A stretch of DNA of 64,000 nt, from contig NZ_CP100128.1 in the NCBI RefSeq assembly GCF_024207115.1, positions 1,054,001 to 1,118,000 of the forward strand, given 5' to 3'. Below the pieces are notes generated by a model. It had not been told where the DNA came from. It searched no databases and saw only the letters and a program-made list of their open reading frames with translations. Source of the DNA: Chromobacterium sp. IIBBL 290-4. GTDB taxonomy: Bacteria > Pseudomonadota > Gammaproteobacteria > Burkholderiales > Chromobacteriaceae. The translations under genes were made by a program, and so were the position numbers. Shown here in pieces: positions 1-7,737 of the stretch. Within the stretch, counting starts at the first letter, position 1. The number at the start of each line of letters is the position of its first letter.

Positions 1-53
1 TTCGGGTACACTGACCTCTCTATAATCATTTGCTTTCATAGCGAGGTCTGTTG
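1..53 (+). promoter_or_regulatory. Candidate proB promoter -10 and ribosome binding site
   Basis: A perfect TATAAT hexamer lies at 21-26. A matching -35 element would fall at or before the window edge, so it cannot be judged. GAGG at 43-46 is about 7 bases ahead of ATG 54 and favours that start over the TTG at 51. Confidence 0.4.
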
Positions 54-1172
54 ATGCATTCGGTGATTCACGCTTCCGACCGTATCGTGGTCAAAGTCGG
101 CTCCAGTCTGGTGACCAATGATGGCAGAGGGCTGGACCTGACCGCCCTGGCGCGCTGGGCCGAGGAGATCGCCGAACTGAAACGCCGCGGCAAGCAAGTG
201 GTGCTGGTTTCCAGCGGCGCCATCGCCGAAGGCTGCCAACGCCTGGGCTGGAATGTGCGCCCCAAGGGCGTGCACGAGCTGCAAGCCGCCGCCGCCGTCG
301 GCCAGATGGGCCTGTGCCAGGCTTACGAGAGCGCCTTCCGCGCCTTTGGCCTGCAAACCGCGCAGATTCTGCTCACCCACGAAGACCTGGCCGACCGCAC
401 CCGCTATCTGAACGCCCGCTCCACGCTGACCAGCCTGCTCAATCTCAATGTGGTGCCCATCATCAACGAGAACGACACCGTGGTCACCAGCGAAATCCGC
501 TTCGGCGACAACGACACGCTGGGCGCCTTGGTGACCAATCTGATCGAGGCCGACGCGCTGGTGATCCTGACCGACCAGCAAGGCCTCTATAGCGCCGATC
601 CGCGCAAGCATCCAGACGCGCGGTTCATTCACGAAGCCGAAGCCGGTGACGAGCGCCTGGAAGAGATGGCCGGCGGCGCCGGCTCCAGCGTCGGCACCGG
701 CGGCATGATCACCAAGATTCTGGCGGCCAAGCGCGCGGCGCGCAGCGGCGCCGCCACCGTGATCGCCTGCGGCCGCGAGCAACATGTTTTGTCCCGCCTG
801 GCCGACGGCGAAGCCATCGGCACCCAGCTGATCGCCGCCACCAACCGCATGGCCGCGCGCAAGCAGTGGCTGGCCGACCATCTGCAATTGGCCGGCCGCC
901 TGCTGCTGGACGACGGCGCGGCGCGCGCCATCCGCGAACGCGGCACCAGCCTGCTGCCGGTGGGCGTCAGCGCGGTGGAGGGTGAGTTCCTGCGCGGCGA
1001 AGCCGTCGCCTGCGTCGATGAGGCTGGAAACGAAGTGGCCCGCGGCCTGGTCAACTACAGCTCCGATGAAGCCAAGCAGATCATGCGCAAGAGCACGCGC
1101 GAGATCGAAGCGGCGCTGGGCTATATCGTCGAGCCGGAACTGATCCATCGCGACAATATGGTGGCGCTGTAA
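54..1172 (+). CDS. proB: Glutamate 5-kinase
   Basis: Phosphorylates L-glutamate with ATP, the first step of proline synthesis in the cytoplasm. The 372-residue protein has the full family layout. An N-terminal amino-acid-kinase domain opens with [11 protein letters not shown] near residue 10 and carries [19 protein letters not shown] and the [11 protein letters not shown] segment. A C-terminal PUA domain follows, roughly residues 275-360. The TTG at 51 is also in frame, but ATG 54 has the better-spaced GAGG. proA is not adjacent. A strong hairpin follows the stop, so proB looks like the last or only gene of its transcript. Confidence 0.96.
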   Translation: MHSVIHASDRIVVKVGSSLVTNDGRGLDLTALARWAEEIAELKRRGKQVVLVSSGAIAEGCQRLGWNVRPKGVHELQAAAAVGQMGLCQAYESAFRAFGLQTAQILLTHEDLADRTRYLNARSTLTSLLNLNVVPIINENDTVVTSEIRFGDNDTLGALVTNLIEADALVILTDQQGLYSADPRKHPDARFIHEAEAGDERLEEMAGGAGSSVGTGGMITKILAAKRAARSGAATVIACGREQHVLSRLADGEAIGTQLIAATNRMAARKQWLADHLQLAGRLLLDDGAARAIRERGTSLLPVGVSAVEGEFLRGEAVACVDEAGNEVARGLVNYSSDEAKQIMRKSTREIEAALGYIVEPELIHRDNMVAL

Positions 1173-1206
1173 GGCGCCGCTGAATCGGATTCGAGTTTTC
1201 CCCCGC

Positions 1207-1239
1207 CCCCGGCCAGTGTCTGGCCGGGGTTTCATTTTT
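1207..1239 (+). terminator. Rho-independent terminator after proB
   Basis: Perfect 9-bp arms (CCCCGGCCA at 1207-1215, TGGCCGGGG at 1221-1229) with a 5-base loop are followed by TTTCATTTTT. This is a standard intrinsic terminator placed 35 bases after proB. Confidence 0.85.
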
Positions 1240-1262
1240 ATCTAACACAAGGATGACAAGGT

Positions 1263-2336
1263 ATGAACAAGCTGGCTCTGACGGCGCTGATGACACTAGC
1301 CTGGGGTTCGGCCTACGCCGCGGATGTGCTGCACATCTACAACTGGAACAACGCGCTGTCGCCCGACACCGCCAAGCGTTTCGAGCAGTCGTGCAATTGC
1401 AAGCTGGTGCAGGACTACTACGGCGATAATGAAGAAATGCTGGCCAAGCTGGCCGCCGGCGCCAAGGGCTACGACATGGTGTTCCCCACCGCCTTCGCGG
1501 TGAACACGCTGTTGAAGCAAGGCAAGCTGCAGCCGCTGGACAGAGCCAAGCTGCCCAACTGGAAGAATCTGAATAGCGGCTACCTGGCGCTCAATCAGCC
1601 ATTCGATCCGGGCAACCGCTACGCCGCGCCGACCGTGGTGTCGCTGACGCTGCTCGGCTACAACGCGACCCAGCTGAAAAAGGCCGGCGTGGCCGACAAG
1701 GCCAACAGCTGGGCGCTGGTATTCGACCCGGCCATCCTGGCCAAGATCAAGGGCAAGGTGACGGTGCTGGACAGCCAGCGCGAACTGATGGCCGCGGCGC
1801 TGATGTATCTGGGCAAGGACGCCAACTCCACCCATCCGGCGGACTGGAAAGCCGCGGCGGAAGCGATCCGCCAGGCCAAGCCTTACTGGGCGGCCTTCAA
1901 CAACCAGAGCTATATCAAGGAGCTGACGGTCGGCAATATCTGGGTGGCGCTGGGCTATTCCAATGACCTGTTCCAGGCGCAGCAGGACGCGAAAGCCGCC
2001 AAGCGGCCATTCGAGCTGGCTTACCAGCCGCAGAAAGAAGGCAATGTGCTGGCCATCGACAATATGGCGATCCTGAAAGACGCGCCGCGTCCCGACCTGG
2101 CGCACAAGTTCATCAACTTCATGCTGGACGGCAAGAACGCCTCGGAGATCTCCAACCAGATCGGCGCCACCAATCCGGTGAAAGCGGCCGAAGCCTTCTT
2201 CAAACCGCAGATCAAGGCCAATCCGGTGATCATGCTGGACCCGGCCAAGGGCAAGTATGTGGCCTTGAAGGATCTGGACGTGAAATCCCGCCGCGAACTG
2301 AACCGCTTGTGGTCGCAGATCAAGATCGGCCGCTAA
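1263..2336 (+). CDS. Polyamine-type ABC transporter periplasmic binding protein
   Basis: A 357-residue PotD/PotF-like solute-binding protein for spermidine or putrescine, acting in the periplasm. A Sec signal peptide (MNKLALTALMTLAWGSAYAA) is followed by the family start DVLHIYNWNNALSPDT and by FEQSCNCKLVQDYYGDNEEMLAKL. Later come YDMVFPTAFAV and the C-terminal helical segments expected of the fold. The length is normal. No potABC or potGHI permease or ATPase gene is adjacent, so this is an orphan binding protein whose transporter must lie elsewhere, or which may serve as a sensor. An AAGG ribosome site precedes ATG 1263. Ligand specificity cannot be read from sequence alone. Confidence 0.85.
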   Translation: MNKLALTALMTLAWGSAYAADVLHIYNWNNALSPDTAKRFEQSCNCKLVQDYYGDNEEMLAKLAAGAKGYDMVFPTAFAVNTLLKQGKLQPLDRAKLPNWKNLNSGYLALNQPFDPGNRYAAPTVVSLTLLGYNATQLKKAGVADKANSWALVFDPAILAKIKGKVTVLDSQRELMAAALMYLGKDANSTHPADWKAAAEAIRQAKPYWAAFNNQSYIKELTVGNIWVALGYSNDLFQAQQDAKAAKRPFELAYQPQKEGNVLAIDNMAILKDAPRPDLAHKFINFMLDGKNASEISNQIGATNPVKAAEAFFKPQIKANPVIMLDPAKGKYVALKDLDVKSRRELNRLWSQIKIGR

Positions 2337-2350
2337 AGCGCCATCCATGA

Positions 2351-2377
2351 CAAATGCCGGCTCTTGGCCGGCATTTG
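2351..2377 (+). terminator. Inverted repeat, probable terminator
   Basis: CAAATGCCGG (2351-2360) pairs with CCGGCATTTG (2368-2377). It stands 15 bases after the binding-protein stop. There is no long T tract, so termination efficiency is uncertain. It could also act for the opposing small membrane gene. Confidence 0.6.
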
Positions 2378-2405
2378 TCGCTACGCTAGCGAGAACCCGC
2401 GCGGG

Positions 2406-2654
2406 CTAGTTCGCCAATATGCGCAATCCAAGCGCGCAGACAGGCAACAGCAGTGGAGAAGTTCGATATAACCACTTCAAAATTGGCGAGCCCTCCGCCA
2501 ACGTGTCAGCCCTCCAGAAAAAATGGCATCCCATACAGGCCAACCCCAACATCATCGTCGCGGTCATAGGAGTGACCAACGAAAGGTCCGCACTTGAAAG
2601 CAACGGCAATAAACCAATGCCCGTCATGCAGAGCATGAATCCAAGCTGAAACAT
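2406..2654 (-). CDS. Small hydrophobic membrane protein, candidate immunity protein of cassette A
   Basis: I recognise no family. The 82-residue product has about three hydrophobic stretches (roughly residues 4-20, 29-47 and 67-81) and a short polar loop, so it is probably an inner-membrane protein. GGAG sits 5 bases ahead of the ATG. It lies 111 bp downstream of, and on the same strand as, the double-glycine peptide gene at 2766-2990. By analogy with class II microcins, whose immunity proteins are small membrane proteins next to the precursor gene, immunity is a reasonable guess. That role is inferred from context only. Confidence 0.6.
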   Translation of the reverse strand: MFQLGFMLCMTGIGLLPLLSSADLSLVTPMTATMMLGLACMGCHFFWRADTLAEGSPILKWLYRTSPLLLPVCALGLRILAN

Positions 2655-2765
2655 CCCCGCTCCATCAGATACTTAGACTGCTGATCTGAAATGATGGGGA
2701 GTGAAGCACAGCAATTCTGCTTGTCCTCACTCCAACCATACGCAGCCTTAGATTACATTCTCACG

Positions 2766-2990
2766 TTACATCAAGGCTTGCTTATAGACGATGTATGCGG
2801 CACCTCCGCCTAGGATCGCGCCGCCAACCATACCCAAAGGACCGCCCCATGCTCCGAGTCGAGCTCCCCACGCGGCCCCGCGGACAAAACTTGCTCCTGC
2901 GGTGCCGCCAGCAATCGCACCAGCCACGGTCGCATCCCCTCTATCGCCACCACCCACCATACACACTTCATTCGCGTTGAGTTCTTGCAT
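2766..2990 (-). CDS. Microcin V-like double-glycine precursor peptide (cassette A)
   Basis: A 74-residue peptide with leader MQELNANEVCMVGGG, which aligns without gaps to the 15-residue microcin V leader (MRTLTLNELDSVSGG). It matches at L4, E8, the hydrophobic positions 9 and 12, and GG 14-15. The predicted mature part, about 59 residues, is glycine/alanine-rich with GxxxG and small-xxx-small spacing (AGAIAGGTAGA, GGPLGMVGGAILGGG), the pattern of a membrane-inserting glycine zipper. It has no cysteine after the leader. AAGGA lies 8 bases before the ATG. The likely role is an exported antibacterial peptide cleaved by a C39-type exporter; none is encoded nearby. A non-toxic signalling peptide is the main alternative. 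Confidence 0.72.
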   Translation of the reverse strand: MQELNANEVCMVGGGDRGDATVAGAIAGGTAGASFVRGAAWGARLGAWGGPLGMVGGAILGGGAAYIVYKQALM

Positions 2991-2999
2991 TCAAATTAT

Positions 3000-3365
3000 C
3001 CTTAGTTAGTTTCCGAAAGGGAATCCTTTCATCCACAGACTAGCAAGCCATAATTTTATTGCCAATATATACCATCATCATTATTTGAAATAATAATGAT
3101 AATTGTTTTTATGTGGTGCGGAAATATTTTAACTACACATTGCAAAATTAAATTAAACCAAATAAATCATGCAATTAAAAATCACAAGCACCCAGGAAGA
3201 GTCTTGACAAGTCACCAAGGAAATCGGGGTTCCGTCTCTTTTTTAAGACACAATATGCCAAAAAATCAAAAACAAGCTATCCGCCAATAAACAACCCATG
3301 GATATCGCAATGTGCCGTTGCTTGTCATCGAATGGAGACGATGGAGACGGCAGAATAAAGTCGCC
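3000..3365. other. AT-rich intergenic stretch upstream of cassette A
   Basis: These roughly 365 bases are much richer in A+T than the surrounding genes, with runs such as TTAAATTAAACC and repeated ATAAT. A 64-codon open frame on the plus strand has no ribosome site or recognisable protein and looks accidental. The useful content is probably the promoter region of the minus-strand peptide gene, including a TATATT-like -10 near 3065-3070 and the site listed next. The composition suggests the cassette was acquired. Confidence 0.5.
3077..3110 (-). promoter_or_regulatory. Candidate Fur-type operator upstream of cassette A
   Basis: ATCATTATTT at 3077-3086 is mirrored by AAATAATAATGAT at 3088-3100. 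The tract AATAATGATAATTGTTTTT (3092-3110) matches about 14 of 19 positions of the enterobacterial Fur consensus read as GATAAT hexamers. It lies just upstream of the TATATT-like -10 for the peptide gene. AT-rich DNA produces such matches by chance, so this is tentative. Confidence 0.3.
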
Positions 3366-3950
3366 TCACTCGTGAACTACCCTCACTCTCGGCCAGCGCT
3401 CGGCATAGCGCTTCTGCGCCACCCGCTGCCGATACGTCTCCAGGCTGACCCTGGCCGGATTGCGCCGCACCACCATGCCGAACAAGTCCTCCAGGCCATA
3501 TGGCGCGATCACCTGCAGATTGTCCTGCTCGTCCAGCTCCACGCCCACTGCGGTGGCGTACTCCGGCCAACTGGCCAGCGCCGCCTCCAAGGAGGGCAAG
3601 GGCTCGACTGCGTGGCCGAAATACTCGGCGAACCATAAATGAACGGCGGCTTGGTTGGTGACTTCCCAGGGCAGATCGGGATGAGAGGCTTGAAGACGGG
3701 CTTGCAGCGCCGCCTCGCGCTCGGGGGAAAGATCGTCGGCGTCGTAATACGCCAAGTCGATATCGGACAAGGCCGAGGGCTGGGACGCCAAGCCATGCAA
3801 GGCATCCCACACCAGATTGCGCACCGCGCCGGCGCCTATACACCAGCTTGCCAGCTCCAAACCACGGGCGGCGCGCAAGGCGCGCATCAGCCAGGGCGAG
3901 GCGCGGACCAGCTCAATCAGCCGCTCCGCCTGCCTGGCCTCACTCGCCAT
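3366..3950 (-). CDS. Nucleotidyltransferase-like family protein (COG3575/DUF925 type)
   Basis: A 194-residue protein resembling the uncharacterised nucleotidyltransferase-like family. Visible hallmarks are CIGAGAVRNLVWD near residues 37-49 and the acidic pair in SALSDIDLAYYD near residues 60-70, which resembles the G-x-D-x-D metal site of polymerase-beta-like folds. AAVHLWFAEYFG and LEDLFGMVVRRNP follow. The substrate is unknown for the family. Its start overlaps the stop of the upstream membrane-protein gene by 11 bases, suggesting translational coupling in a two-gene operon. Confidence 0.75.
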   Translation of the reverse strand: MASEARQAERLIELVRASPWLMRALRAARGLELASWCIGAGAVRNLVWDALHGLASQPSALSDIDLAYYDADDLSPEREAALQARLQASHPDLPWEVTNQAAVHLWFAEYFGHAVEPLPSLEAALASWPEYATAVGVELDEQDNLQVIAPYGLEDLFGMVVRRNPARVSLETYRQRVAQKRYAERWPRVRVVHE

Positions 3951-4359
3951 CGCGCTGGCGCAGCGTGGCCTCTTCGCGGCGGAATTCGATGGCGCGCATG
4001 ATCACATAAGCCAGCATGGCGCACAGGAAGAACAGCAACACCACCCAGGCGATGGAGCGCAAGGTTTCGATGCCGGCGGTGTACAGCTCCAGCATCCAGC
4101 GCTGGCCGCTCAGCTCCAGCTGGCTGCTGCCCTTGCCCTGCGCCGGCGTCAGGTAACGCTCCAGCGACCACGGCCGCACGCCGCCGGAAATGCCGCTGAC
4201 CACGATGGCGAAGAACACATATTTGCGCCAGGCTTCGGCCAGATCCGCGCCGACCGTGCGGCCCAGTATCTTGCCGACGGCAGGATCGAAGAAACGGGCG
4301 GCGGCGACAGCGGCGGCCACCACCACGATGAGGATGGTGGCAAACAACACGTAGAACAT
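3940..4359 (-). CDS. Hypothetical membrane protein
   Basis: A 139-residue protein with a strongly hydrophobic N-terminus (about residues 2-22), a second hydrophobic stretch after KYVFF (about 47-60) and a third near residues 103-122 (IAWVVLLFFLCAMLAYVIM). It ends in a charged cytoplasmic-type tail. I do not recognise the family. The stop overlaps the start of the downstream nucleotidyltransferase-like gene, so the two are probably cotranscribed. Base composition matches the chromosome, so it is unlikely to be recently acquired. Confidence 0.7.
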   Translation of the reverse strand: MFYVLFATILIVVVAAAVAAARFFDPAVGKILGRTVGADLAEAWRKYVFFAIVVSGISGGVRPWSLERYLTPAQGKGSSQLELSGQRWMLELYTAGIETLRSIAWVVLLFFLCAMLAYVIMRAIEFRREEATLRQRDGE

Positions 4360-4448
4360 GATTTCTCGCTTACATTAGCCTGACAATGCTCTCATTGTAC
4401 GCCAAGCGCATGCCCGATATCCGCTTCCGCGCTTGCCATGGCGCAAAC

Positions 4449-5486
4449 TCAAGCGTCCTTCACCGGCAGTCCGAAGTGCAGATAAGCCTGAGCAGTGGCC
4501 ATGCGCCCGCGCGGCGTGCGCTGCAGATAGCCTTGCTGGATCAGATAAGGCTCGATCACGTCCTCGATGGTGTCGGTGGATTCGCCGATCGCGGCGGCGA
4601 CGTTGTCCAGGCCCACCGGCCCGCCGGAAAACTTCTCCAGGATGGCTTGCAACAGTTTGCGGTCCATCACGTCCAGGCCGGCCGGATCGACATCCAGCAT
4701 CGCCAGCGCCGCGTCGGCCACCTCGGCCGTCACCACGCCGTCCGACCTCACCTCGGCATAGTCGCGCACGCGGCGCAGCAAGCGGTTGGCGATGCGCGGC
4801 GTGCCGCGCGAACGCTTGGCCACCTCGAAAGCGCCGTTGTCGGACAGCTGCACGTTCAACAGGCCCGCCGAGCGGCTGACGATGCGCGTCAGCTCCTCGG
4901 CATTGTAAAACTCCAGCCGCGCAACGATGCCGAAGCGATCGCGCAAGGGGTTGGTCAGCATGCCGGCGCGGGTGGTGGCGCCCACCAGCGTGAACGGCGG
5001 CAGATCTATCTTGACCGACCGCGCCGCCGGGCCCTCGCCTATCATGATGTCGATCTGGTAATCCTCCAGCGCCGGATAGAGGATTTCCTCCACCACCGGG
5101 CTGAGACGATGGATTTCATCGATGAACAGCACATCGTGCGGCTCCAGATTGGTCAAGAGCGCAGCCAGATCACCGGCGCGCTCCAGCACCGGGCCTGACG
5201 TCTGGCGCAAATTGACGCCCATTTCACGCGCCACGATGTGGGCCAGCGTGGTCTTGCCCAGGCCCGGCGGGCCGAACAGCAACACATGGTCCAGCGCCTC
5301 GCCGCGCTTCTTCGCCGCCTCAATGAAGATTTCCAGCTGCTCGCGCGCTTTCTTCTGGCCCACGTATTCGTCCAGCAGCTTGGGCCGCAATGCCCGCTCC
5401 AGCGCCTCTTCCTGATCGGAAGCGCGTTGCGGGGCGACGACGCGGCGCTCGGGCGCGGCGCCGAACAGCTTGTCGGTTTCTATCAT
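4449..5486 (-). CDS. ruvB: Holliday junction branch migration helicase RuvB
   Basis: The AAA+ motor of the RuvAB complex, driving Holliday-junction branch migration in recombination and repair. The protein is 345 residues, normal for the family. Walker A is GPPGLGKTT at about residues 72-80 and Walker B is LFIDEIHRL near 123-131. Sensor 1 is in GATTRAG, and the C-terminal winged helix contains GGPVGLDN and TPRGR. ATG 5486 (MIETDKLF) is chosen because the in-frame upstream extension runs through the riboswitch region on the opposite strand and has no family similarity. Here ruvB is separated from ruvA and ruvC by about 2.2 kb carrying ribB-ribE and a microcin-like cassette. Confidence 0.97.
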   Translation of the reverse strand: MIETDKLFGAAPERRVVAPQRASDQEEALERALRPKLLDEYVGQKKAREQLEIFIEAAKKRGEALDHVLLFGPPGLGKTTLAHIVAREMGVNLRQTSGPVLERAGDLAALLTNLEPHDVLFIDEIHRLSPVVEEILYPALEDYQIDIMIGEGPAARSVKIDLPPFTLVGATTRAGMLTNPLRDRFGIVARLEFYNAEELTRIVSRSAGLLNVQLSDNGAFEVAKRSRGTPRIANRLLRRVRDYAEVRSDGVVTAEVADAALAMLDVDPAGLDVMDRKLLQAILEKFSGGPVGLDNVAAAIGESTDTIEDVIEPYLIQQGYLQRTPRGRMATAQAYLHFGLPVKDA

Positions 5487-5510
5487 CGGATGCTCTTTGC
5501 CTAAGGGATG

Positions 5511-5539
5511 CTGCCAATATTCTAACATCGCGCTATACT
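5511..5539 (+). promoter_or_regulatory. Candidate promoter for the FMN-riboswitch transcript
   Basis: TATACT at 5534-5539 lies 17 bases after CTGCCA (5511-5516), a weak -35 match. It is about 35 bases ahead of the riboswitch aptamer, where a promoter is expected. It lies within the divergent gap between ruvB and ribB. Confidence 0.45.
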
Positions 5540-5574
5540 CGGCGCTGGCCGCGCGACACGCGGCCATCAGCTTA

Positions 5575-5759
5575 CGTCTTCGGGGCGGGGTGAAACTCCC
5601 CACCGGCGGTATGGCGCGACAGCGCCGAGCCCGCGAGCGCCCTTGTCTCACGGCAAGGGGTCAGCAGATCTGGTAAGCGCCGCTGCGCCGCATTCCCCGT
5701 GGATGCCGAGCCCAGCGTAAATCCAGAGCCGACGGTCATAGTCCGGATGAAAGAAGACG
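5575..5759 (+). ncRNA. FMN riboswitch (RFN element)
   Basis: The closing helix P1 is visible as CGTCTT (5575-5580) pairing with AAGACG (5754-5759). Highly conserved RFN segments follow: GGGGCGGGGTGAAACTCCCC from 5582, ACCGGCGGTA, CAGATCTGGT near 5665, CCGACGGTCATAGTCCGGATG from 5729, and GAAAGAAGACG at the end. It senses FMN and represses the downstream riboflavin genes. Between the aptamer and ribB are further hairpins (about 5799-5839) without a clear T tract. Control may therefore be translational or through Rho rather than a simple intrinsic terminator. Confidence 0.96.
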
Positions 5760-5893
5760 ACGCCAGCTCCCGCCGCATCCGCGGCGGGAAACCTGTGTCG
5801 TATCCGCGCGCTTTGCGCGCCGGATAGCCTTGCGCTATCCGCTTCAAGCCCGAGGGACGTGTTTCTCAATCTTGTTTTTTGAGGACCGTTTCC

Positions 5894-6526
5894 ATGAACG
5901 CCAACACCGATATCCTTTCCCTGCGCGTCCACGCCGCGCTCGATGCCTTGCGCCGCGGCTTGCCGGTCATCGTCGCCGACGATGCCGACCGCGAAAACGA
6001 GGCCGATCTGATCCTGGCTGCCGACAAGCTCACCGTGCCCGAAATGGCGCGGATGATACGCGACGGCAGCGGCATCGTTTGCCTGTGCATCACGCCGGAA
6101 CGCGCCCAGCGCCTGAATCTGCCGCCGATGGCGGCCGACAACGGCAGCCGTTACGGCACCGCCTTCACCGTCGCCATCGAAGCGGCAGAGGGCGTGACCA
6201 CCGGCGTTTCCGCCGCCGACCGCGTCACCACCATGCGCGCCGCCATCGCGCCCGACGCCAAGGCCAGCGATCTGGTCCGGCCCGGCCACGTCTACCCCAT
6301 CGTCGCCAAGGCCGGCGGCGTGCGCGAGCGGCGCGGCCATACCGAAGCCTCGGTGGAGCTGGCGCGGCTGGCCGGCTTCAGCCCGGCCGGCGTGCTGTGC
6401 GAGCTGATGAACCCGGACGGCAGCATGATGCGCGGCCAACAGGTGCAGGATTACGCCGAGCGCCATGGCCTGCCGCAGTTGTCTGTCGCCGAGCTGGCCG
6501 AATGGCTGGCGCGCGAGCCGGCTTGA
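5894..6526 (+). CDS. ribB: 3,4-dihydroxy-2-butanone 4-phosphate synthase
   Basis: Converts ribulose 5-phosphate to 3,4-dihydroxy-2-butanone 4-phosphate and formate, supplying the four-carbon unit of riboflavin. At 210 residues it is the monofunctional RibB form, without the GTP cyclohydrolase II domain of RibBA. Conserved [12 protein letters not shown] is near residues 31-42. [13 protein letters not shown], the substrate-binding RPGHVYPI and [17 protein letters not shown] are all present. ATG 5894 is supported by GAGGA 8 bases upstream; the TTG at 5879 precedes that site and is less likely. The FMN riboswitch controls it, and ribE follows 10 bases later. Confidence 0.96.
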   Translation: MNANTDILSLRVHAALDALRRGLPVIVADDADRENEADLILAADKLTVPEMARMIRDGSGIVCLCITPERAQRLNLPPMAADNGSRYGTAFTVAIEAAEGVTTGVSAADRVTTMRAAIAPDAKASDLVRPGHVYPIVAKAGGVRERRGHTEASVELARLAGFSPAGVLCELMNPDGSMMRGQQVQDYAERHGLPQLSVAELAEWLAREPA

Positions 6527-6536
6527 GGAGGCGAAT

Positions 6537-7229
6537 ATGTTCAGCGGCATCACTCATAGCCAGGCCCGCATCGCCGCCATCGAGGAGGGCGCCAACAGCC
6601 GCCGTCTGACCTTGGCTTTCGTCCCCGGCTTTTGCGACGGCCTGCGCCAGGGCGCCAGCGTCGCCGTGGACGGCGCCTGCCTGACGGTCAGCTCGGAACC
6701 GATGGCCGATCACGCCGACTTCGACCTGATTCTGCCCACGCTGATCACCAGCACGCTGGCTGACTGCCAGGTCGGCGACTTCGTCAATGTCGAACACGCG
6801 CTGAAGGACGGCGCGGAAATCGGCGGCCATGCCCTGTCCGGCCATGTCGATTACCAGGCCACGCTGCTGGACAGCCGCCCGCTCGGCGACAACCTGAAGC
6901 TGCAGCTGACCGTGCCGTCCGGCGCCCTGCGTTACTTGTTCGCCAAGGGTTATGTGGCCTTGAACGGCGTCAGCCTCACCATCGCCGCCATCGACAAGAC
7001 GGCGGGCTGGATCGAAGTATGGCTGATTCCGGAAACGCGCCGCGCCACCAATCTAGGCGGCAAGCAGGCGGGGGAACGGCTGAACCTGGAAATCGAGCGG
7101 CAAACCCAGGTGCTGGTGGATTCCACCCGCGAGGTGCTGGAGGAAAAGCTGGGCGCCTTGCTGGAGCTGCTGGGGCCGCAGCTGGCCGCGCCGCGCCGCA
7201 GCCACTGGACGCTGCCTAGCGGGGTCTGA
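6537..7229 (+). CDS. ribE: Riboflavin synthase, alpha-subunit family
   Basis: Dismutates two 6,7-dimethyl-8-ribityllumazine molecules to riboflavin. The 230-residue protein keeps the two lumazine-binding repeats. The first has MFSGIT, VAVDGACLTV and IGGHALSGHVD; the second has VALNGVSLTI, WIEVWLIPETRRATNL and ERLNLEIE. Several positions differ from the usual form (MFSGIT for MFTGIV, LIPETRRATN for LIPHTLxxT) and the C-terminal helix is long, so this is a divergent branch. A second ribE may exist with ribD/ribH elsewhere. GAGGAGG precedes ATG 6537. It is cotranscribed with ribB under the FMN riboswitch. Confidence 0.88.
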   Translation: MFSGITHSQARIAAIEEGANSRRLTLAFVPGFCDGLRQGASVAVDGACLTVSSEPMADHADFDLILPTLITSTLADCQVGDFVNVEHALKDGAEIGGHALSGHVDYQATLLDSRPLGDNLKLQLTVPSGALRYLFAKGYVALNGVSLTIAAIDKTAGWIEVWLIPETRRATNLGGKQAGERLNLEIERQTQVLVDSTREVLEEKLGALLELLGPQLAAPRRSHWTLPSGV

Positions 7230-7277
7230 CCCCTGATCAGGCAGGGCGGCATCCGCCGCCCTGCCTTCGTCCGCAAA

Positions 7278-7388
7278 CTATCCGCCGCGGTACTGCAATA
7301 ACAACAAGATCAGATCAAACGCCAAAACGATCAAAATGCCGATAAAAGGCAGCAAACCGGCGCCGTAAAGCCAAGCTGGGCGTTTCAT
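7278..7388 (-). CDS. Tiny single-span membrane protein, candidate immunity protein of cassette B
   Basis: A 36-residue protein starting MKRPAWLYGAG, with one long hydrophobic helix (about residues 10-33, including IGILIVLAFDLILLLL). ATG 7388 is preceded by GAGG at suitable spacing. An in-frame ATG at 7406 would add six residues and start 2 bases after the stop of the upstream microcin-like gene. Its position directly behind that gene suggests immunity or an export accessory role. There is no sequence family to confirm this, and small hydrophobic frames can occur by chance. Confidence 0.5.
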   Translation of the reverse strand: MKRPAWLYGAGLLPFIGILIVLAFDLILLLLQYRGG

Positions 7389-7408
7389 CACCACCTCGCT
7401 CGCCATGC

Positions 7409-7615
7409 TCAATCGTCGGCTCTGCAGAAATACCCGCCAGCCAAGCCGCCAGCCAGACGTCCCCAACGCACGCCAAGGGCTGCGCCCGCCACACCGCCAG
7501 CCGCCGCGCCGACCAAGCCACCCGCGACGGTGCCTCCGATCGTAGATGCAGTCATGCATGCGGCTTTGCCTGCGCCAGCAATGGAATTGATTTCTTCAAA
7601 CGACAACTCACGCAT
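7409..7615 (-). CDS. Microcin V-like double-glycine precursor peptide (cassette B)
   Basis: A 68-residue peptide with leader MRELSFEEINSIAGA, aligning without gaps to the microcin V leader: MR at 1-2, L4, E8, I9, I12, G14, and A in place of G at 15. The mature part (about 53 residues) is a glycine/alanine zipper (GGTVAGGLVGAAAGGVAGAALG). It has two cysteines, C20 and C64, that could form a disulfide; microcin V has a C-terminal disulfide loop. GGGAGA precedes the ATG. It sits on the ruv strand between ruvA and ribE. No exporter is nearby. The toxin role is inferred from leader, composition and neighbour. Confidence 0.75.
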   Translation of the reverse strand: MRELSFEEINSIAGAGKAACMTASTIGGTVAGGLVGAAAGGVAGAALGVRWGRLAGGLAGGYFCRADD

Positions 7616-7634
7616 TTCTATCTCCCAATAATAT

Positions 7635-7657
7635 AAAACCGATCAATGATCGGTTTT
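7635..7657. promoter_or_regulatory. Perfect 23-base palindrome upstream of cassette B
   Basis: AAAACCGATCA (7635-7645), one base, then TGATCGGTTTT (7647-7657). It lies 20 bases upstream of the microcin-like start codon. In the minus direction it is not followed by a T run, so an operator or a 5'-leader hairpin is as likely as a terminator. In the plus direction it is followed by A residues. Confidence 0.5.
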
Positions 7658-7737
7658 AAAAAAGATAGCACAATGGCATTTCATGCCAAATCCAATTGCC
7701 GCCTAAGCTTATCTGCCAGTATGAGGGGCGCCTTGCC

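Noticed and set aside
3096..3290. 64-codon plus-strand frame in the AT-rich block
   Set aside because: No ribosome site, no hydrophobic pattern or motif, and it overlaps the putative promoter region of the minus-strand peptide gene.
7278..7559. 93-codon reading of the frame holding the tiny membrane protein of cassette B
   Set aside because: Its first about 50 codons are an Arg/Trp-rich frame overlapping the microcin-like gene out of phase; only the last 36 to 42 codons have a ribosome site and membrane character.
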